Origin: Actinomycetales bacterium
GTDB taxonomy: Bacteria > Actinomycetota > Actinomycetes > Mycobacteriales > Micromonosporaceae
DNA: 64,000 nucleotides
Reading direction: 5' to 3'
Assembly (NCBI GenBank): GCA_002919305.1
Contig: PKFB01000043.1
Coordinates: forward strand, 1-64,000
Shown here: piece by piece, positions 27,793 to 37,896 of the stretch
How positions within the stretch are numbered: position 1 is the first letter of the stretch
Layout of the letters: each line of letters starts with the position of its first letter
Position numbers and translations under genes: made by a program
Notes under the pieces: model-generated
The model's input: only the letters and a program-made list of their open reading frames with translations
Told to the model about the DNA's origin: nothing
The model's database searches: none

Positions 27793-28415
27793 GACGCGGA
27801 CTCGGCTGGAATGTGGGTTTGTCGGTACACGTGGGCGATCCGCTGGCCGGCGGTGAGGACGGCCAGCGCCGCCAGCACCCACAGCGCCGTTTCCAGGACA
27901 TAGGGGACTCCGAGGGCGTTAAGGAGCGCCCCGATCCCGATCACGAGCAGCCGTTCACCCCGCTCGGCCACCCCGACGTTGCAGGACACTCCCAGGCCTT
28001 CGGCGCGTGCCTTGGCGTAGGAGACGATCTGCCCGGCGACCAAGCAGATTAAAGCGACTGCGGCCAACACGTCCTGACCGGTGGTGGCCAGCCAATACGC
28101 CAGCGAACCGAAGATCGCACCATCTGCGATCCGGTCCATGGTCGAGTCCAGGAAGGCTCCGAATTTGCTGGTAGTGCCTCGGACACGGGCCATTGCGCCG
28201 TCCAGCATGTCGGTGAGCACGCTGACGGTCACCACCAAAGTCCCCACCAGCAGCTCACCCCGCGTCACGAAGCCCAGACAGCCGACCAGCACTCCCAGGG
28301 TCCCCGCCACCGTCACCGCGTTGGGGGAGACACCCGCTCGCAACAGCAGCCTGGCTAGCGGATTGAAGACTTTAGGGATATAGACCCGCGCCACCGTGGT
28401 GAGGTTTCTCGCCAT
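27789..28415 (-). CDS. pgsA: Phosphatidylinositol phosphate synthase (CDP-alcohol phosphatidyltransferase)
   Basis: A 208-residue polytopic membrane enzyme. The CDP-alcohol phosphatidyltransferase signature DGx2ARx8Gx3Dx3D is complete (from DGAMAR to STMD). In actinobacteria this position holds the enzyme joining CDP-diacylglycerol to inositol phosphate. About six membrane segments are visible. It heads the pgsA-patA-pimA operon and is divergent from the EF-G2 gene. Confidence 0.93.
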   Translation of the reverse strand: MARNLTTVARVYIPKVFNPLARLLLRAGVSPNAVTVAGTLGVLVGCLGFVTRGELLVGTLVVTVSVLTDMLDGAMARVRGTTSKFGAFLDSTMDRIADGAIFGSLAYWLATTGQDVLAAVALICLVAGQIVSYAKARAEGLGVSCNVGVAERGERLLVIGIGALLNALGVPYVLETALWVLAALAVLTAGQRIAHVYRQTHIPAESAS

Positions 28416-28743
28416 AACCCCTTACTCGCGTTCGACTCTCGGGTCGGCCCCGATCGACCAGTGGCGCGACTGGTTGATCGCGTCGCCGGTCGCGGTCAGC
28501 CGACAAGCGGGCCGAGACGGGCGTGACCAGGGCCGGGGCGGCCCTCCCCGATCCACAGGCGTCATCACCCTACCGACCGGCCTCAGAGGGGATCCCAGGC
28601 GGCGGAGTGCTTCATCTGCGCGTCGGGGTTGTGTCGTTTTGGTTACGGGTGTGGGATCAGTAACAGGCCGTGAAACAGCTCACAGCGGCGGCCACCCCGG
28701 GTCGTCGCCTGTCCTTCGCGGTCGCCAGGCAGGAGGTGCGCTC
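28416..28743. promoter_or_regulatory. Divergent promoter region between pgsA and the EF-G2 gene
   Basis: The 328 bp must contain both promoters. A GTTAC...GTAAC inverted repeat (28642-28646 and 28660-28664, 13-base centre) lies about 80 bp before the EF-G2 start. AGGAGG at the right end is the EF-G2 ribosome binding site. The frame upstream of 28744 is open but not protein-like. Confidence 0.5.
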
Positions 28744-30906
28744 ATGGCCCAAAAAAGCCAGGAGAAGGGAATCACCGGCCCGGCGCCGGTGGTGGATTCC
28801 CCCGGGAAGGTACGCAACGTGGTGCTCGTTGGGCACTCCGGTGCGGGGAAAACCACTCTTGTTGAGGCTCTGCTCGCCGCCACCGGGACAATCCCACGCG
28901 CCGGCAGTATCACCGAAGGCACCACGGTTTGCGATCATGACCCGGCTGCGATTAAACAGCAGCGGTCAGTCAGTCTGACATGCGCCCCACTATGGCACGA
29001 CGGTATCAAAATCAACCTCCTGGACTCCCCGGGATACGCCGACTTCGTCGGTGAACTCCGTGCCGGTTTGCGAGCCGCCGACGCAGCGCTGTTCGTGGTA
29101 TCCGCCGGGGATGGCCTGGACGCCGCCACGATCGCCCTCTGGGAGGAGTGTGCCGCGGTAGGCATGCCGCGCGCGGTTGCGGTGGCCCGCCTGGACCACC
29201 ACCGCGCCGACTACGACGAGACGCTCGCTCACTGTCAGCAGGCGTTCGGTGACGGTGTTCTCCCCCTGTACCTCCCCTTGTATGGCGAGGGCGAGGAGAA
29301 ACCGGTGGTCGGACTTATCGGTCTGATCACCCAACGCCTCTATGACTACTCCGGTGGCGCCTGGCCGCCGGTGATTCGGGATCCGGACCCCGACCTGCTT
29401 CCCACGATCACTGAGGCACGCAACGCCTTGATTGAGGGGATCATCGCCGAAAGCGAAGACGAAACCCTCATGGACCGCTACCTGGCGGGCGAGGAGATCG
29501 AGGAATCCACACTCATCTCCGACTTGGAGACCGCGGTGGCGCGGGGGCACTTCTACCCCGTCATCCCTGTGTGCTCCCAGACCCGCCTGGGCTTGGACGC
29601 TCTGCTGGAGGTACTCACCCGCGGCTTCCCGTCCCCGTTGGAGCATGAACCGCCCGCGGTGACCGGGGTGGACGGCAGCCCGCGGGATCCTCTGCGGGTC
29701 GACCCTGTCGGCCCGCTGGTCGCCGAGGTCGTCAAGACCACTATCGACCCCTACGTGGGTCGAGTTTCGCTGGTGCGGGTTTTCTCCGGCACGCTGCGGC
29801 CCGACACCACCCTCCACATCTCCGGTCACGGCCTGGCGGCGCGGGGCCACCCCGACCATGACGTCGACGAACGGGTGGCGCATCTGTACTCGCCGTTGGG
29901 CGCGTCGCTTCGGGAGATCCCCTACTGTGTGGCGGGCGACATCTGCGCGATCACCAAGTCGGGTTCGGCCGAGACCGGCGACACCATCTCAACTAAAGAG
30001 GATCCGCTGCTGGTCACCCCCTGGCAGATGCCGGAGCCCCTGTTGCCGGTGGCTGTGGTGGCCCGGAGCCGTTCCGATGAGGACGCGCTCGCGAAGAACC
30101 TGTCCCGGTTGGTGGCCGGTGACCCCACGCTCCGCCTGGAACGCAACGCCGAGACCCGTCAGCTCGTGCTGTGGTGCATGGGTGAAGCCCACGCCGATGT
30201 CGTCCTCGACCGGCTCCGCGCCGGGGGCGTGGAGTTGGACACCGAGCCGGTGCGGGTCGCGTTGCGAGAAACCTTCGCCGCACCCAGCCGTGGCCATGGC
30301 CGTCACGTCAAACAGTCAGGTGGCCACGGCCAGTACGCCATCTGCGACATCGAGGTGGAGCCGCTGCCTCGAGGAGCTGGTTTCGAGTACGCCGAACGCG
30401 TCTTCGGCGGCGCAGTCCCCAACCAGTACATCCCCAGCGTAGAGAAGGGGGTACGCGCCCAGATGGAGCGGGGCCTGATCGCCGGTTACCCGGTGGTGGA
30501 CATCAAAGTGACGCTGGTGGACGGTAAAGCCCACTCGGTGGACTCCTCCGACGCGGCGTTCCAAACCGCGGGGGCGCTGGCCCTCCGGGACGCCGCTGAG
30601 AAGGGGCAGGTGCTCCTTCTGGAGCCGGTCGACCAGGTGACCGTGCGGGTACCCGACGCCTACGTGGGCGCCGTGATGAGCGATATCTCCTCCCGCCGCG
30701 GGCGGGTGCTGGGCACCGAACCGGACCCCACCACCGTGGAGCGGACGGTGATCCAGGCGGAGATCCCGGCCAGTGAGCTGCTGCGCTATACGGTGGAGTT
30801 GCGCGCCATGACCAGCGGCACTGGTTCGTTCACCCGCTCCTTCGCCCGATACGAACCGATGCCGCCTCACCTCGCCGAGCAGGTCCGCAAGGAAAACCAG
30901 AATTGA
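28744..30906 (+). CDS. Elongation factor G-like protein EF-G2
   Basis: A 720-residue paralogue of EF-G. The P-loop reads GHSGAGKT (30-37). The switch II motif is DSPGYAD instead of the usual DTPGH. The G4 motif, normally NKxD, is degenerate (ARLDHH near 148-153). Domains II-V follow, with RGHGRHVKQSGGHGQYAICD in domain IV. Mycobacterial EF-G2 proteins bind GTP but lack normal ribosome-dependent GTPase activity, so a role outside canonical translocation is likely. ATG 28744 was chosen over upstream in-frame starts because AGGAGG lies 7 nt before it. Confidence 0.92.
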   Translation: MAQKSQEKGITGPAPVVDSPGKVRNVVLVGHSGAGKTTLVEALLAATGTIPRAGSITEGTTVCDHDPAAIKQQRSVSLTCAPLWHDGIKINLLDSPGYADFVGELRAGLRAADAALFVVSAGDGLDAATIALWEECAAVGMPRAVAVARLDHHRADYDETLAHCQQAFGDGVLPLYLPLYGEGEEKPVVGLIGLITQRLYDYSGGAWPPVIRDPDPDLLPTITEARNALIEGIIAESEDETLMDRYLAGEEIEESTLISDLETAVARGHFYPVIPVCSQTRLGLDALLEVLTRGFPSPLEHEPPAVTGVDGSPRDPLRVDPVGPLVAEVVKTTIDPYVGRVSLVRVFSGTLRPDTTLHISGHGLAARGHPDHDVDERVAHLYSPLGASLREIPYCVAGDICAITKSGSAETGDTISTKEDPLLVTPWQMPEPLLPVAVVARSRSDEDALAKNLSRLVAGDPTLRLERNAETRQLVLWCMGEAHADVVLDRLRAGGVELDTEPVRVALRETFAAPSRGHGRHVKQSGGHGQYAICDIEVEPLPRGAGFEYAERVFGGAVPNQYIPSVEKGVRAQMERGLIAGYPVVDIKVTLVDGKAHSVDSSDAAFQTAGALALRDAAEKGQVLLLEPVDQVTVRVPDAYVGAVMSDISSRRGRVLGTEPDPTTVERTVIQAEIPASELLRYTVELRAMTSGTGSFTRSFARYEPMPPHLAEQVRKENQN

Positions 30907-31002
30907 AAGCCGGAACTGACCGAAACTGATTAGTCTCGATCCACGCGGTCGACCGGTTCGGTCACTCACTCCACGATCCACTCGACCGGGGTACGCGACG
31001 CG

Positions 31003-31024
31003 CGTCACGTTACACAACGTGACG
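31003..31024. terminator. Hairpin between the converging EF-G2 and HIT genes
   Basis: A perfect 9-bp stem CGTCACGTT/AACGTGACG around the loop ACAC. It lies about 97 bp after the EF-G2 stop and 70 bp after the HIT gene stop, so it could serve both directions. There is no U-tract. Confidence 0.5.
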
Positions 31025-31093
31025 TGGCGGGCGTACTCCGGTCATCACCGCGGCTTTCTGTCAGCCTTAAAAGGGGTACGCCGGGCAAGCCGG

Positions 31094-31696
31094 TCACACC
31101 TGAAGCCAGGCGTCAGCGAGCAGGGCGCGGGTGTCGACGAGTAACTGAGGCAGCACCTTGGTGTGCCCCACCACCGGCATGAAGTTGGTGTCCCCGCCCC
31201 ATCGCGGCACCACGTGCTGGTGCAGGTGACCCGCGATCCCCGCACCGGCCACCGCGCCTTGATTCATGCCGATGTTGAATCCGTGGGCGCCGCTGGCGTG
31301 ACGGACCGCCCGCATCGCGCGCTGCGTGAACGTCGCCAGCTCCAGCAGCTCCGGCTCCTCCAGGTCGGTGTAGTCGGCGACGTGTCGGTATGGGCACACC
31401 ATGAGGTGGCCGGAGTTGTACGGATACAGATTCAGCACCGCGTACACCAACTGTCCCCGAGCGATGATCAATCCTTGCTCGTCTGACAGTCGTGGGGCCC
31501 GGCAGAACGGACAGGTCTCCGTGTCGGCGTCGCCGCCGGTGGGTTTGTTCTCCCCTCGGATGTAGGCCATGCGGTGGGGTGTCCACAGTCGGTCGAATTG
31601 ATCGGGGACCCCGGCGCCTTGTTGTTCCTTGATCTGCGGACCCGTCACAGCCTCAGATCCTACGGTCCGCTCGCCAGACCCCACCGCGTCGCTCAT
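31094..31696 (-). CDS. HIT-domain nucleotide hydrolase/phosphorylase
   Basis: A 200-residue histidine-triad protein. The triad is His157-Leu-His159-Gln-His161-Val-Val (GHLHQHVVPRW). Cys62 and Cys65 (TCPFCRAP) begin the zinc site seen in ATP adenylyltransferase/AP4A phosphorylase-like members. It likely acts on dinucleoside polyphosphates or nucleotide conjugates. ATG 31696 has GGAGGGG upstream. It follows thrS, as in many actinobacteria, but a strong hairpin separates the two. Confidence 0.9.
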   Translation of the reverse strand: MSDAVGSGERTVGSEAVTGPQIKEQQGAGVPDQFDRLWTPHRMAYIRGENKPTGGDADTETCPFCRAPRLSDEQGLIIARGQLVYAVLNLYPYNSGHLMVCPYRHVADYTDLEEPELLELATFTQRAMRAVRHASGAHGFNIGMNQGAVAGAGIAGHLHQHVVPRWGGDTNFMPVVGHTKVLPQLLVDTRALLADAWLQV

Positions 31697-31865
31697 CCGC
31701 CCCTCCGTCGCTCAATAAACGCGGCGTACCGGGGCGCCGCAGGTGAGGCGGCACGCCCCGGACGACACCCGTGTCAAGGCCGTGTGGACCATGTGGCGGC
31801 ACCCCGACGGCCCTGCTTTCTCGCCCGTGGTGTTATCCGCTTCGCGGCCACCGGGCTAGCCGCGA

Positions 31866-31908
31866 CCGGCCCGTGGCATCCGACCCTGTATCGGGTGCCA
31901 CGGGCCGG
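31866..31908 (-). terminator. Long hairpin immediately downstream of thrS
   Basis: An 18-bp stem (31866-31883 with 31891-31908, one G-U type wobble) around a 7-base loop begins 4 bp after the thrS stop codon. There is no U-tract. The strength and position make it a good terminator or attenuator between thrS and the HIT gene. Confidence 0.7.
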
Positions 31909-31912
31909 GGCG

Positions 31913-33916
31913 TCACGCCGATGCGGATGGACCAACGTTGGTCCGGGAACGGACCACCTCCAGCACATGGGCGACCGCCTCATCGAGAGGTACGCCGTTG
32001 CGCTGCGAACCGTCGCGGTACCGGAAGGACACGGTCCCGTTGGCGACGTCGGTGTCCCCAGCGATCACCATGAACGGAATCTTCTGCTGCTGAGCGTTCC
32101 GGATCTTCTTCTGCATCCGGTCATCCGACGCGTCCACCTCCGCACGGATCCGCTCAGCCCGCAGCCGTGCCACGAAGTCCTGCAGGTAGGGCGTGTGGTC
32201 TTCCCGAACCGGGATACCCACCACCTGCACCGGCGCCAGCCAGGCGGGGAACGCGCCGGCGTAGTGCTCGGTGAGCACCCCGATGAAGCGCTCAATGGAG
32301 CCGAACAGCGCCCGGTGGATGATCACCGGCCGCTTCCGGGTGCCGTCGGCGGCCTGGTATTCCAAGCCGAAACGCTGCGGCATCTGGAAGTCGACCTGGA
32401 TGGTTGACATCTGCCAGGTCCGCCCGATGGCGTCCTTGGCCTGCACGGAGATCTTCGGGCCGTAGAACGCCGCGCCGCCCGGGTCAGGCACCAGCTCCAG
32501 GCCGGATTCCTCAGCCGCCACCCGCAGCGCCTCGGTGGCCTCGGCCCACTCCTCCTCGGAGCCGATGAACTTCGGCCCTTCACCCCGGGTGGACAGCTCC
32601 AGGTAGAAGTCCTCCAAGCCGTAGTCGGCCAGCAGGTCAAGCACGAACCGCAGCAGTGACTTGATCTCGTCGCCCATCTGCTCCGGGGCGCAGTAGATGT
32701 GCGAGTCATCCATGGTGAGCCCGCGCACCCGGGTCAGCCCATGCACCACGCCGGACTTCTCGTACCGGTAGACCGTGCCGAACTCAAACAGCCGCAACGG
32801 CAGCTCTCGGTACGACCGCCCCCGTGACTTGTAGATCAAGTGGTGCATGGGGCAGTTCATGGCCTTGAGGTAGTACTCGGCGCCCTCAAGCTTCATGGGC
32901 GGGAACATCGTGTCCGCGTAGTACGGCAGATGTCCGGAGATCTCAAACAGCCGCCCCTTGGTGATGTGCGGGGTGTTGACGAACTGGTACCCCGCCTCCT
33001 CATGGCGCCGCCGCGAGTAGTCCTCCAGCTCTCGCCGCAGGATGCCCCCCTTGGGGTGGAAGACGGGCAGGCCGGAGCCGATCTCCTCCGGGAAGCTGAA
33101 CAGGTCTAGGTCAGCGCCGAGCTTGCGGTGGTCGCGGCGGGCGGCCTCGGCGAGCAGGTTCAGGTAGTCCTTGAGGGCGTCCTTGGTCGGCCACGCGGTG
33201 CCGTAGATGCGCTGCAGCTGAGGGTTGGCTTCGCTGCCCCGCCAGTACGCCGCCGCGACACGCATCAGCTTGAACGCGCCAATCAGGCGGGTGGAGGGTA
33301 GATGCGGTCCGCGGCACAGATCCGACCAGCACCGCTTACCGGTTTCCGGGTCGATGTTGTCGTAGACCGACAGTTCGCCGCCGCCGACCTCCATCACCTC
33401 GCTGGTGTCGACATCACCCTTGATATCGACCAGCTCCAGCTTGTATGGCTCGTCGGCCAGCTCCGCCTTGGCTTCCTCCACCGACCCGTAGACCCGGCGG
33501 GAGAAGCGCTGCCCGGACTTGACGATCTCGCGCATCCGCTTCTCAATGCGTTCCAGGTCTTCGGGCTGGAACGGCTTGGACACGTCGAAGTCGTAGTAGA
33601 AGCCGTTCTCAATGGGCGGTCCGATGCCGAGCTTGGCCTCAGGGAAGAGATCCTGGACCGCCTGCGCCATCACGTGCGCGGTCGAGTGGCGCAGCACGTT
33701 AAGACCGTCGGGGCTGGACAACGGCACCGGCTCGACCGCGACCTCGGCGTCGGGCACCCAGTCCAAGTCACGGAGCCGACCGTCGGGGTCGCGCACCACC
33801 ACGATGGCGTCGGGCCCGGTCGTTGGTAGGCCCGCTTCCGCGATCGCGGCCGCGGCGGTCGTCCCAGCCGGGACGACGACGCGGTCGACCACGGCGGCAG
33901 GACGAGGTGCGGACAC
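31913..33916 (-). CDS. thrS: Threonyl-tRNA synthetase
   Basis: A 667-residue class II synthetase. It has an N-terminal TGS domain, an editing domain with HxxxH ([11 protein letters not shown]), the class II core with motif 2 in [15 protein letters not shown] context ([17 protein letters not shown]), and the C-terminal anticodon domain ([12 protein letters not shown]). The frame is open to 34018; I chose GTG 33916 because GAAGGAG lies 6 nt upstream and the protein then starts just before the TGS domain. It is expressed from its own upstream region. Confidence 0.95.
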   Translation of the reverse strand: MSAPRPAAVVDRVVVPAGTTAAAAIAEAGLPTTGPDAIVVVRDPDGRLRDLDWVPDAEVAVEPVPLSSPDGLNVLRHSTAHVMAQAVQDLFPEAKLGIGPPIENGFYYDFDVSKPFQPEDLERIEKRMREIVKSGQRFSRRVYGSVEEAKAELADEPYKLELVDIKGDVDTSEVMEVGGGELSVYDNIDPETGKRCWSDLCRGPHLPSTRLIGAFKLMRVAAAYWRGSEANPQLQRIYGTAWPTKDALKDYLNLLAEAARRDHRKLGADLDLFSFPEEIGSGLPVFHPKGGILRRELEDYSRRRHEEAGYQFVNTPHITKGRLFEISGHLPYYADTMFPPMKLEGAEYYLKAMNCPMHHLIYKSRGRSYRELPLRLFEFGTVYRYEKSGVVHGLTRVRGLTMDDSHIYCAPEQMGDEIKSLLRFVLDLLADYGLEDFYLELSTRGEGPKFIGSEEEWAEATEALRVAAEESGLELVPDPGGAAFYGPKISVQAKDAIGRTWQMSTIQVDFQMPQRFGLEYQAADGTRKRPVIIHRALFGSIERFIGVLTEHYAGAFPAWLAPVQVVGIPVREDHTPYLQDFVARLRAERIRAEVDASDDRMQKKIRNAQQQKIPFMVIAGDTDVANGTVSFRYRDGSQRNGVPLDEAVAHVLEVVRSRTNVGPSASA

Positions 33917-34488
33917 GATGATCTCCTTCGGTTGGGACGCCGGGGCGTCGTGATAACCGTGACGATTGGCCTTTGCGATGGTATCGACTCCGTCAGCGCC
34001 GGCCGCGCGTGCATCCACCGCTGGGCTTCGCCCGCGTGTTCCGGCTGGTCAGCCGGGTGTGGTACGCCACCGGCCGTCGCCTGGATCGCCTGGTCTACGG
34101 CCTGTGCCGCCGCCCCTGCGCAGGGGCGTGGGGGACACCGTGCTCCAACTCGGGGCTGCCCGGCGTCCTCGATCGCCCGGTGGCGCCTGTCCACACCTAC
34201 CTATCGGTACCCATCGGTGACCACAAGATCAATTGAGATCAATTCCGGTCGATAGCGGCCGCAGGTCGCGCTCTCCGCGTCTTCGGGCCCCGTTCCCGCC
34301 GGCGCCCGGGTCTTGATCCGGAGGCTTTGATCTGGAAGCCGACGGACACGGTCCCCCAACAGGACACGAGGGGTACGCGGAGGCCCGCCGCTTTCCACAC
34401 CGTAGGCTCGCACCGCCGACTTTCGGTCGATTCCCGCCTGGTTCCCACCCACATTCCACCTACGCTGTGGCTGCAGCGGGCCGTGACA
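33917..34488. other. thrS upstream region, no gene
   Basis: This 572-bp gap presumably contains the thrS promoter. A direct repeat GATCAATT occurs at 34227-34234 and 34237-34244, spaced 10 bp. Short frames on either strand have no ribosome binding site or family features. No riboswitch or T-box hallmark was recognised. Confidence 0.45.
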
Positions 34489-34887
34489 TCAGGGGATCAC
34501 GGCGACGGCGGTGATCTCCACCAGCTGCCCGGTATACCCGAGGCAGGACACCCCCAACAGGGTTGACGTGTGCGGGCCCGCCGCCAGTCCGGATTCAGTC
34601 ACCACATCCCACACCTGGCTGAGTACCTTCGGCTGGTCCGCCACCACGTATACGGTGCTGGCGATGACCTGGGTCAGGTCTGTGCCGACGGCGCGAAGCG
34701 CCTCCTCCAGGTTGTGCAGTACCTGATGGGTCTGGGCCACCGGATCGCCCGCCCCCACCAGTCGCCCTTCGGCGTCCAGCGGCACGGCGCCAGCCATGAA
34801 CGCCAGCCGCTGTCCCGCCTCCACCACGGCGGCGTGCGCGTAGTTCGGCGGAGGGAACAGGCTGGGGACCACGACACGTTCGGCCAT
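34489..34887 (-). CDS. RidA/YjgF-family protein
   Basis: A 132-residue member of the Rid family, which includes enamine/imine deaminases. The fold is recognisable from LAFMAGAVPLDAEGRLVGAGD, QTHQVLHNLEEALRAVG and the C-terminal CLGYTGQLVEITAVAV. The arginine that binds the carboxylate in true RidA enzymes is not evident near LGVSCLGY, so it may belong to another Rid subgroup. ATG 34887 was preferred to 34914 because GGAGACGAG lies directly upstream. Confidence 0.8.
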   Translation of the reverse strand: MAERVVVPSLFPPPNYAHAAVVEAGQRLAFMAGAVPLDAEGRLVGAGDPVAQTHQVLHNLEEALRAVGTDLTQVIASTVYVVADQPKVLSQVWDVVTESGLAAGPHTSTLLGVSCLGYTGQLVEITAVAVIP

Positions 34888-35079
34888 CTCGTCTCCGTCT
34901 CTTGTTCCAGACAACAGCTCAGAGTTCGGCTATCGATGCGATACCGACCTGGTGATCAGGATTGTTTCCTGCTCCGTTGTCCGCCGGTTTACGGCCCGGG
35001 TACGCCGGTTGTGCGCCCCGGGCCGAACCGTGACACGCCGTCCCCGACGGCGACGGTCATCGCCGAAGGTCAGCAGTGA

Positions 35080-37896
35080 TCAACCACGTTTCCAGAACTC
35101 CCACCGCCGGCTCTGCGTCTGTCCCGTACCCCCGGACGAGCCACCGGAGGAACCGCCGGGGTTCGGGGAGGAAGAGCTGGGGCCAAAGACCGTGGTCGTG
35201 AACCGCTCCAGGGTCTGGAGGGCATCCCGCCACAGGGCCTCCAGGTCTGCTTCACGGAGTGCACCCGGGGCCTCGCAGACGTTGAGTCGATCGGCCAGGC
35301 TCCGCAGCTGCTCCAACTCGGCGTGCGCCACACCCCGCTCCCGCAGGTGCTCCACGAGGGCCTGCAGGCGGCTGGCCAGGTCGGCCAGGAGCATCTGCCG
35401 TTCGTACCACGGCAACGTGGCACTCCGCTGGAGGGCACGCAGCTCGTCGGTGATCTGTCCCCGGGCGCTGTCCAGGGCGTTCTCCTCCCCACGGGGCTGC
35501 GTACCCGGTGCTCCCGGCACCGGGACGGCTGGTACCCGCCCTGCCTTCATCCGCCCCATGCTGCGCCCCAGAATCGCCCGTCCGGCCGGGCGCCGGGGCG
35601 GTGAGCCCGCGGGGGCCACAGGCCCTGGCCTGGCCGCAAATTCGGGGGCGCCTCCGAACGCCATTAGCGTTGGCTGGATCGCGCCGCCTGGCGCGGGCGG
35701 TGCTCCGGCTGGGGCAGGCGGGGGCGCGGCTCCGGGCGCGGGGACGCCGCCCGCGTATCCGGCCACTGGCATCACCGCTGCCGGATCCCATCCGGACGGC
35801 AGCTCCACCGGCTGGGTGACCCGGTGTGGTTGGTCTCCATCGGTGACGACTCGCGTGTCGACAGCGACGAAGGCGGTGAACCGGCACAGCACGCCGAACC
35901 GCAGAGAGGCGGCGATGATGCGACGCTCTAGCTCCACCGCCTCATCGACGCCCCGGTGGCGCTGCAGCGTCGGCAGCGTGGCGTACCGGTCCTCCAGGTC
36001 GCGCAGGTGTCCTCGCGCCCAGATCGCGGTCGCCGCGGGGTTGTCCCTGACCACCGCCGGCACCCGCAGCCGCCACTCCTTCCCTTCAAGGGTGCGGCCG
36101 GTGACCACGAACGCCCCCACTGACCGGTCGCCGTGGACGGAGCCGTCCGACGAGACCGCAGGGGTACGCGCCAGCCGCCCCGAGATCGTCAACGGCGCGC
36201 CAGGAAACAGATCGGGCAGCCGGTGCGGAGCGATCGTCTCCTGGATGGGGTCTAACCCCTCAGGGATCAGCGTCAGCCCGGTCACGACAGGCGCCGCAAT
36301 CCGACGATGGATGCGCGCCATCGCCTCATCGAGGCGATCCTCGCTCTCCACCAGCTCACAACGCCCGCGTCCCAACACCGCCAGCCTGGATAGGAATCCG
36401 GCGTTGACCGCGCGGTCGATCCCCACGGTGTGGATCCGGATCTGTCCGAGGCGCGGGCTGAGTTCCCGTAGGATCTGATCCTCGTTTCCGACCTGACCAT
36501 CGGTTACCAGCACCAGGATGGCGTCCCGCTCCCCGGCTGACGCCTCCGATGCTGACGTGCTCTGGTTCTGTGAGAGCAGATCCGCCGCCGCCAGCAGTGG
36601 CTGCAGCATCTCGGTACCGCCCCGTGCGCCCATGGAGGCCAGGAACTCCACGGCACGGAACCGGTGCCGGTCGCTGGCCGGTACCAATCCGGACGGCAGG
36701 GTCGGTGGGGAGTCCACGCTGTGATCGAAGGCGAAGACCGCGAAGCGGTCCGCCTGGGTGAGGGTGTCCACGATACGCGCGGCGGCGCGGCGCGCCGCGA
36801 TGATCTTCCAGCCACCCATGCTGCCGGAGCGATCCAGCAGCAACACCACGTCACGTGGCCGCGCTGACGGCGGCAGCGGAGGTGGCAGCACGGTCAGGGT
36901 GAAGGTGCCTGTCCCAAAGTCGAAGCCGTTCGTCCCCTCTGCTCCGGCAGGCTCCGATGTGGATACTCCACTCGCGAGGGTGGACGGTGCGGTTTGAGTG
37001 TCTGGTGTGGACGATGTGGACGCCTCCGGCTGAGCGTCCGGGGCCAACACGAGCGTGGAGACGATCGGGGTCTCCGATTCGGGCGTACCCTCCGCTGCCG
37101 TCTCATCCGGTGCCAGCCGCAGCCGGAGGATAAAGTCACGGTCGACCCGTTCGCCGGGCTGGATCCGCAACCTGAGGGTGCCGTCGGCCTCCGATTCGGT
37201 GGTGACCGTATGCAGGCTGGAGTGCACCGTCGACAACGGCAACCCGGCGGCGTCGATCTGCGCCTCGATCCCCAGCCGTACCGGGTTAGGGAAGCCCGGC
37301 AGCAACACCGGCGGGGTGATACGGGAGGCGTCAGGCACCGCGTCAGTGTCGGGCATGACGCCATCCCCCACCGGGTCATCGATCGGCGTACCAGGGATGT
37401 AGCGTGGCGCCACCACCAGCGGAAACCGGAAGGTAGCCTCGTTGTCGTCGGTCGGCAACGGCCCGGCCAACGTCAGCCGTACGGTCACCCGCTCCCCGGG
37501 CAGGATGTTGCCCACCCGCATCGTGAACACATCGGCGCGTTCCTGTTCAGCGATCGACGCGCGCTGCCCGGAACGGATCGCCTGGTCGTAGGTACGCCGG
37601 GCCTCCCCCCGCTCCTGCAACACCGCCTCAACGGTCCGCCCCGCGGCCTCCATACGCATCGCGGTGACCGCCGCCCGATCCGGCAACGGGAAGATGTAGG
37701 TGGCCTCCAAGGGTTCGGCGTATGGATTGCGGAATCCCTGGGACACCACCGTATGAGCGACCAATCCAGTGATGCGGGTCTGGATGTCGAGCTGGTCCAG
37801 CGGCAGGTTTCCCGCGTCGGTGACCAGCGACCCGAGACCGGCGTCCTCCACCGGAGCCGGCGGCTCAATGAGTGGTTCGACACGGATGGTCATCAC
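35080..37896 (-). CDS. VIT and von Willebrand factor A domain protein
   Basis: A 938-residue protein. The VIT domain occupies about residues 20-165 (TYIFPLPDRAAVTAM; RTYDQAIRSGQRASIAEQER). A Ser/Thr/Pro-rich linker follows (285-325). The VWA domain starts near 348 with the metal-ion-dependent adhesion site DRSGSMGG. After residue 640 come a Pro/Gly/Ala-rich stretch and a helical C-terminus. No signal peptide is visible, so it is probably cytoplasmic. VIT-VWA proteins are known from animal inter-alpha-trypsin inhibitors and many bacteria, where their role is largely unknown. The start (GTG 37896 or ATG 37893) overlaps the stop of the MerR gene, so the two are coupled. Confidence 0.88.
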   Translation of the reverse strand: MMTIRVEPLIEPPAPVEDAGLGSLVTDAGNLPLDQLDIQTRITGLVAHTVVSQGFRNPYAEPLEATYIFPLPDRAAVTAMRMEAAGRTVEAVLQERGEARRTYDQAIRSGQRASIAEQERADVFTMRVGNILPGERVTVRLTLAGPLPTDDNEATFRFPLVVAPRYIPGTPIDDPVGDGVMPDTDAVPDASRITPPVLLPGFPNPVRLGIEAQIDAAGLPLSTVHSSLHTVTTESEADGTLRLRIQPGERVDRDFILRLRLAPDETAAEGTPESETPIVSTLVLAPDAQPEASTSSTPDTQTAPSTLASGVSTSEPAGAEGTNGFDFGTGTFTLTVLPPPLPPSARPRDVVLLLDRSGSMGGWKIIAARRAAARIVDTLTQADRFAVFAFDHSVDSPPTLPSGLVPASDRHRFRAVEFLASMGARGGTEMLQPLLAAADLLSQNQSTSASEASAGERDAILVLVTDGQVGNEDQILRELSPRLGQIRIHTVGIDRAVNAGFLSRLAVLGRGRCELVESEDRLDEAMARIHRRIAAPVVTGLTLIPEGLDPIQETIAPHRLPDLFPGAPLTISGRLARTPAVSSDGSVHGDRSVGAFVVTGRTLEGKEWRLRVPAVVRDNPAATAIWARGHLRDLEDRYATLPTLQRHRGVDEAVELERRIIAASLRFGVLCRFTAFVAVDTRVVTDGDQPHRVTQPVELPSGWDPAAVMPVAGYAGGVPAPGAAPPPAPAGAPPAPGGAIQPTLMAFGGAPEFAARPGPVAPAGSPPRRPAGRAILGRSMGRMKAGRVPAVPVPGAPGTQPRGEENALDSARGQITDELRALQRSATLPWYERQMLLADLASRLQALVEHLRERGVAHAELEQLRSLADRLNVCEAPGALREADLEALWRDALQTLERFTTTVFGPSSSSPNPGGSSGGSSGGTGQTQSRRWEFWKRG

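Noticed and set aside
33973..34236. 87-codon plus-strand frame upstream of thrS
   Set aside because: No Shine-Dalgarno sequence, and overlapping frames look equally open; probably noncoding.
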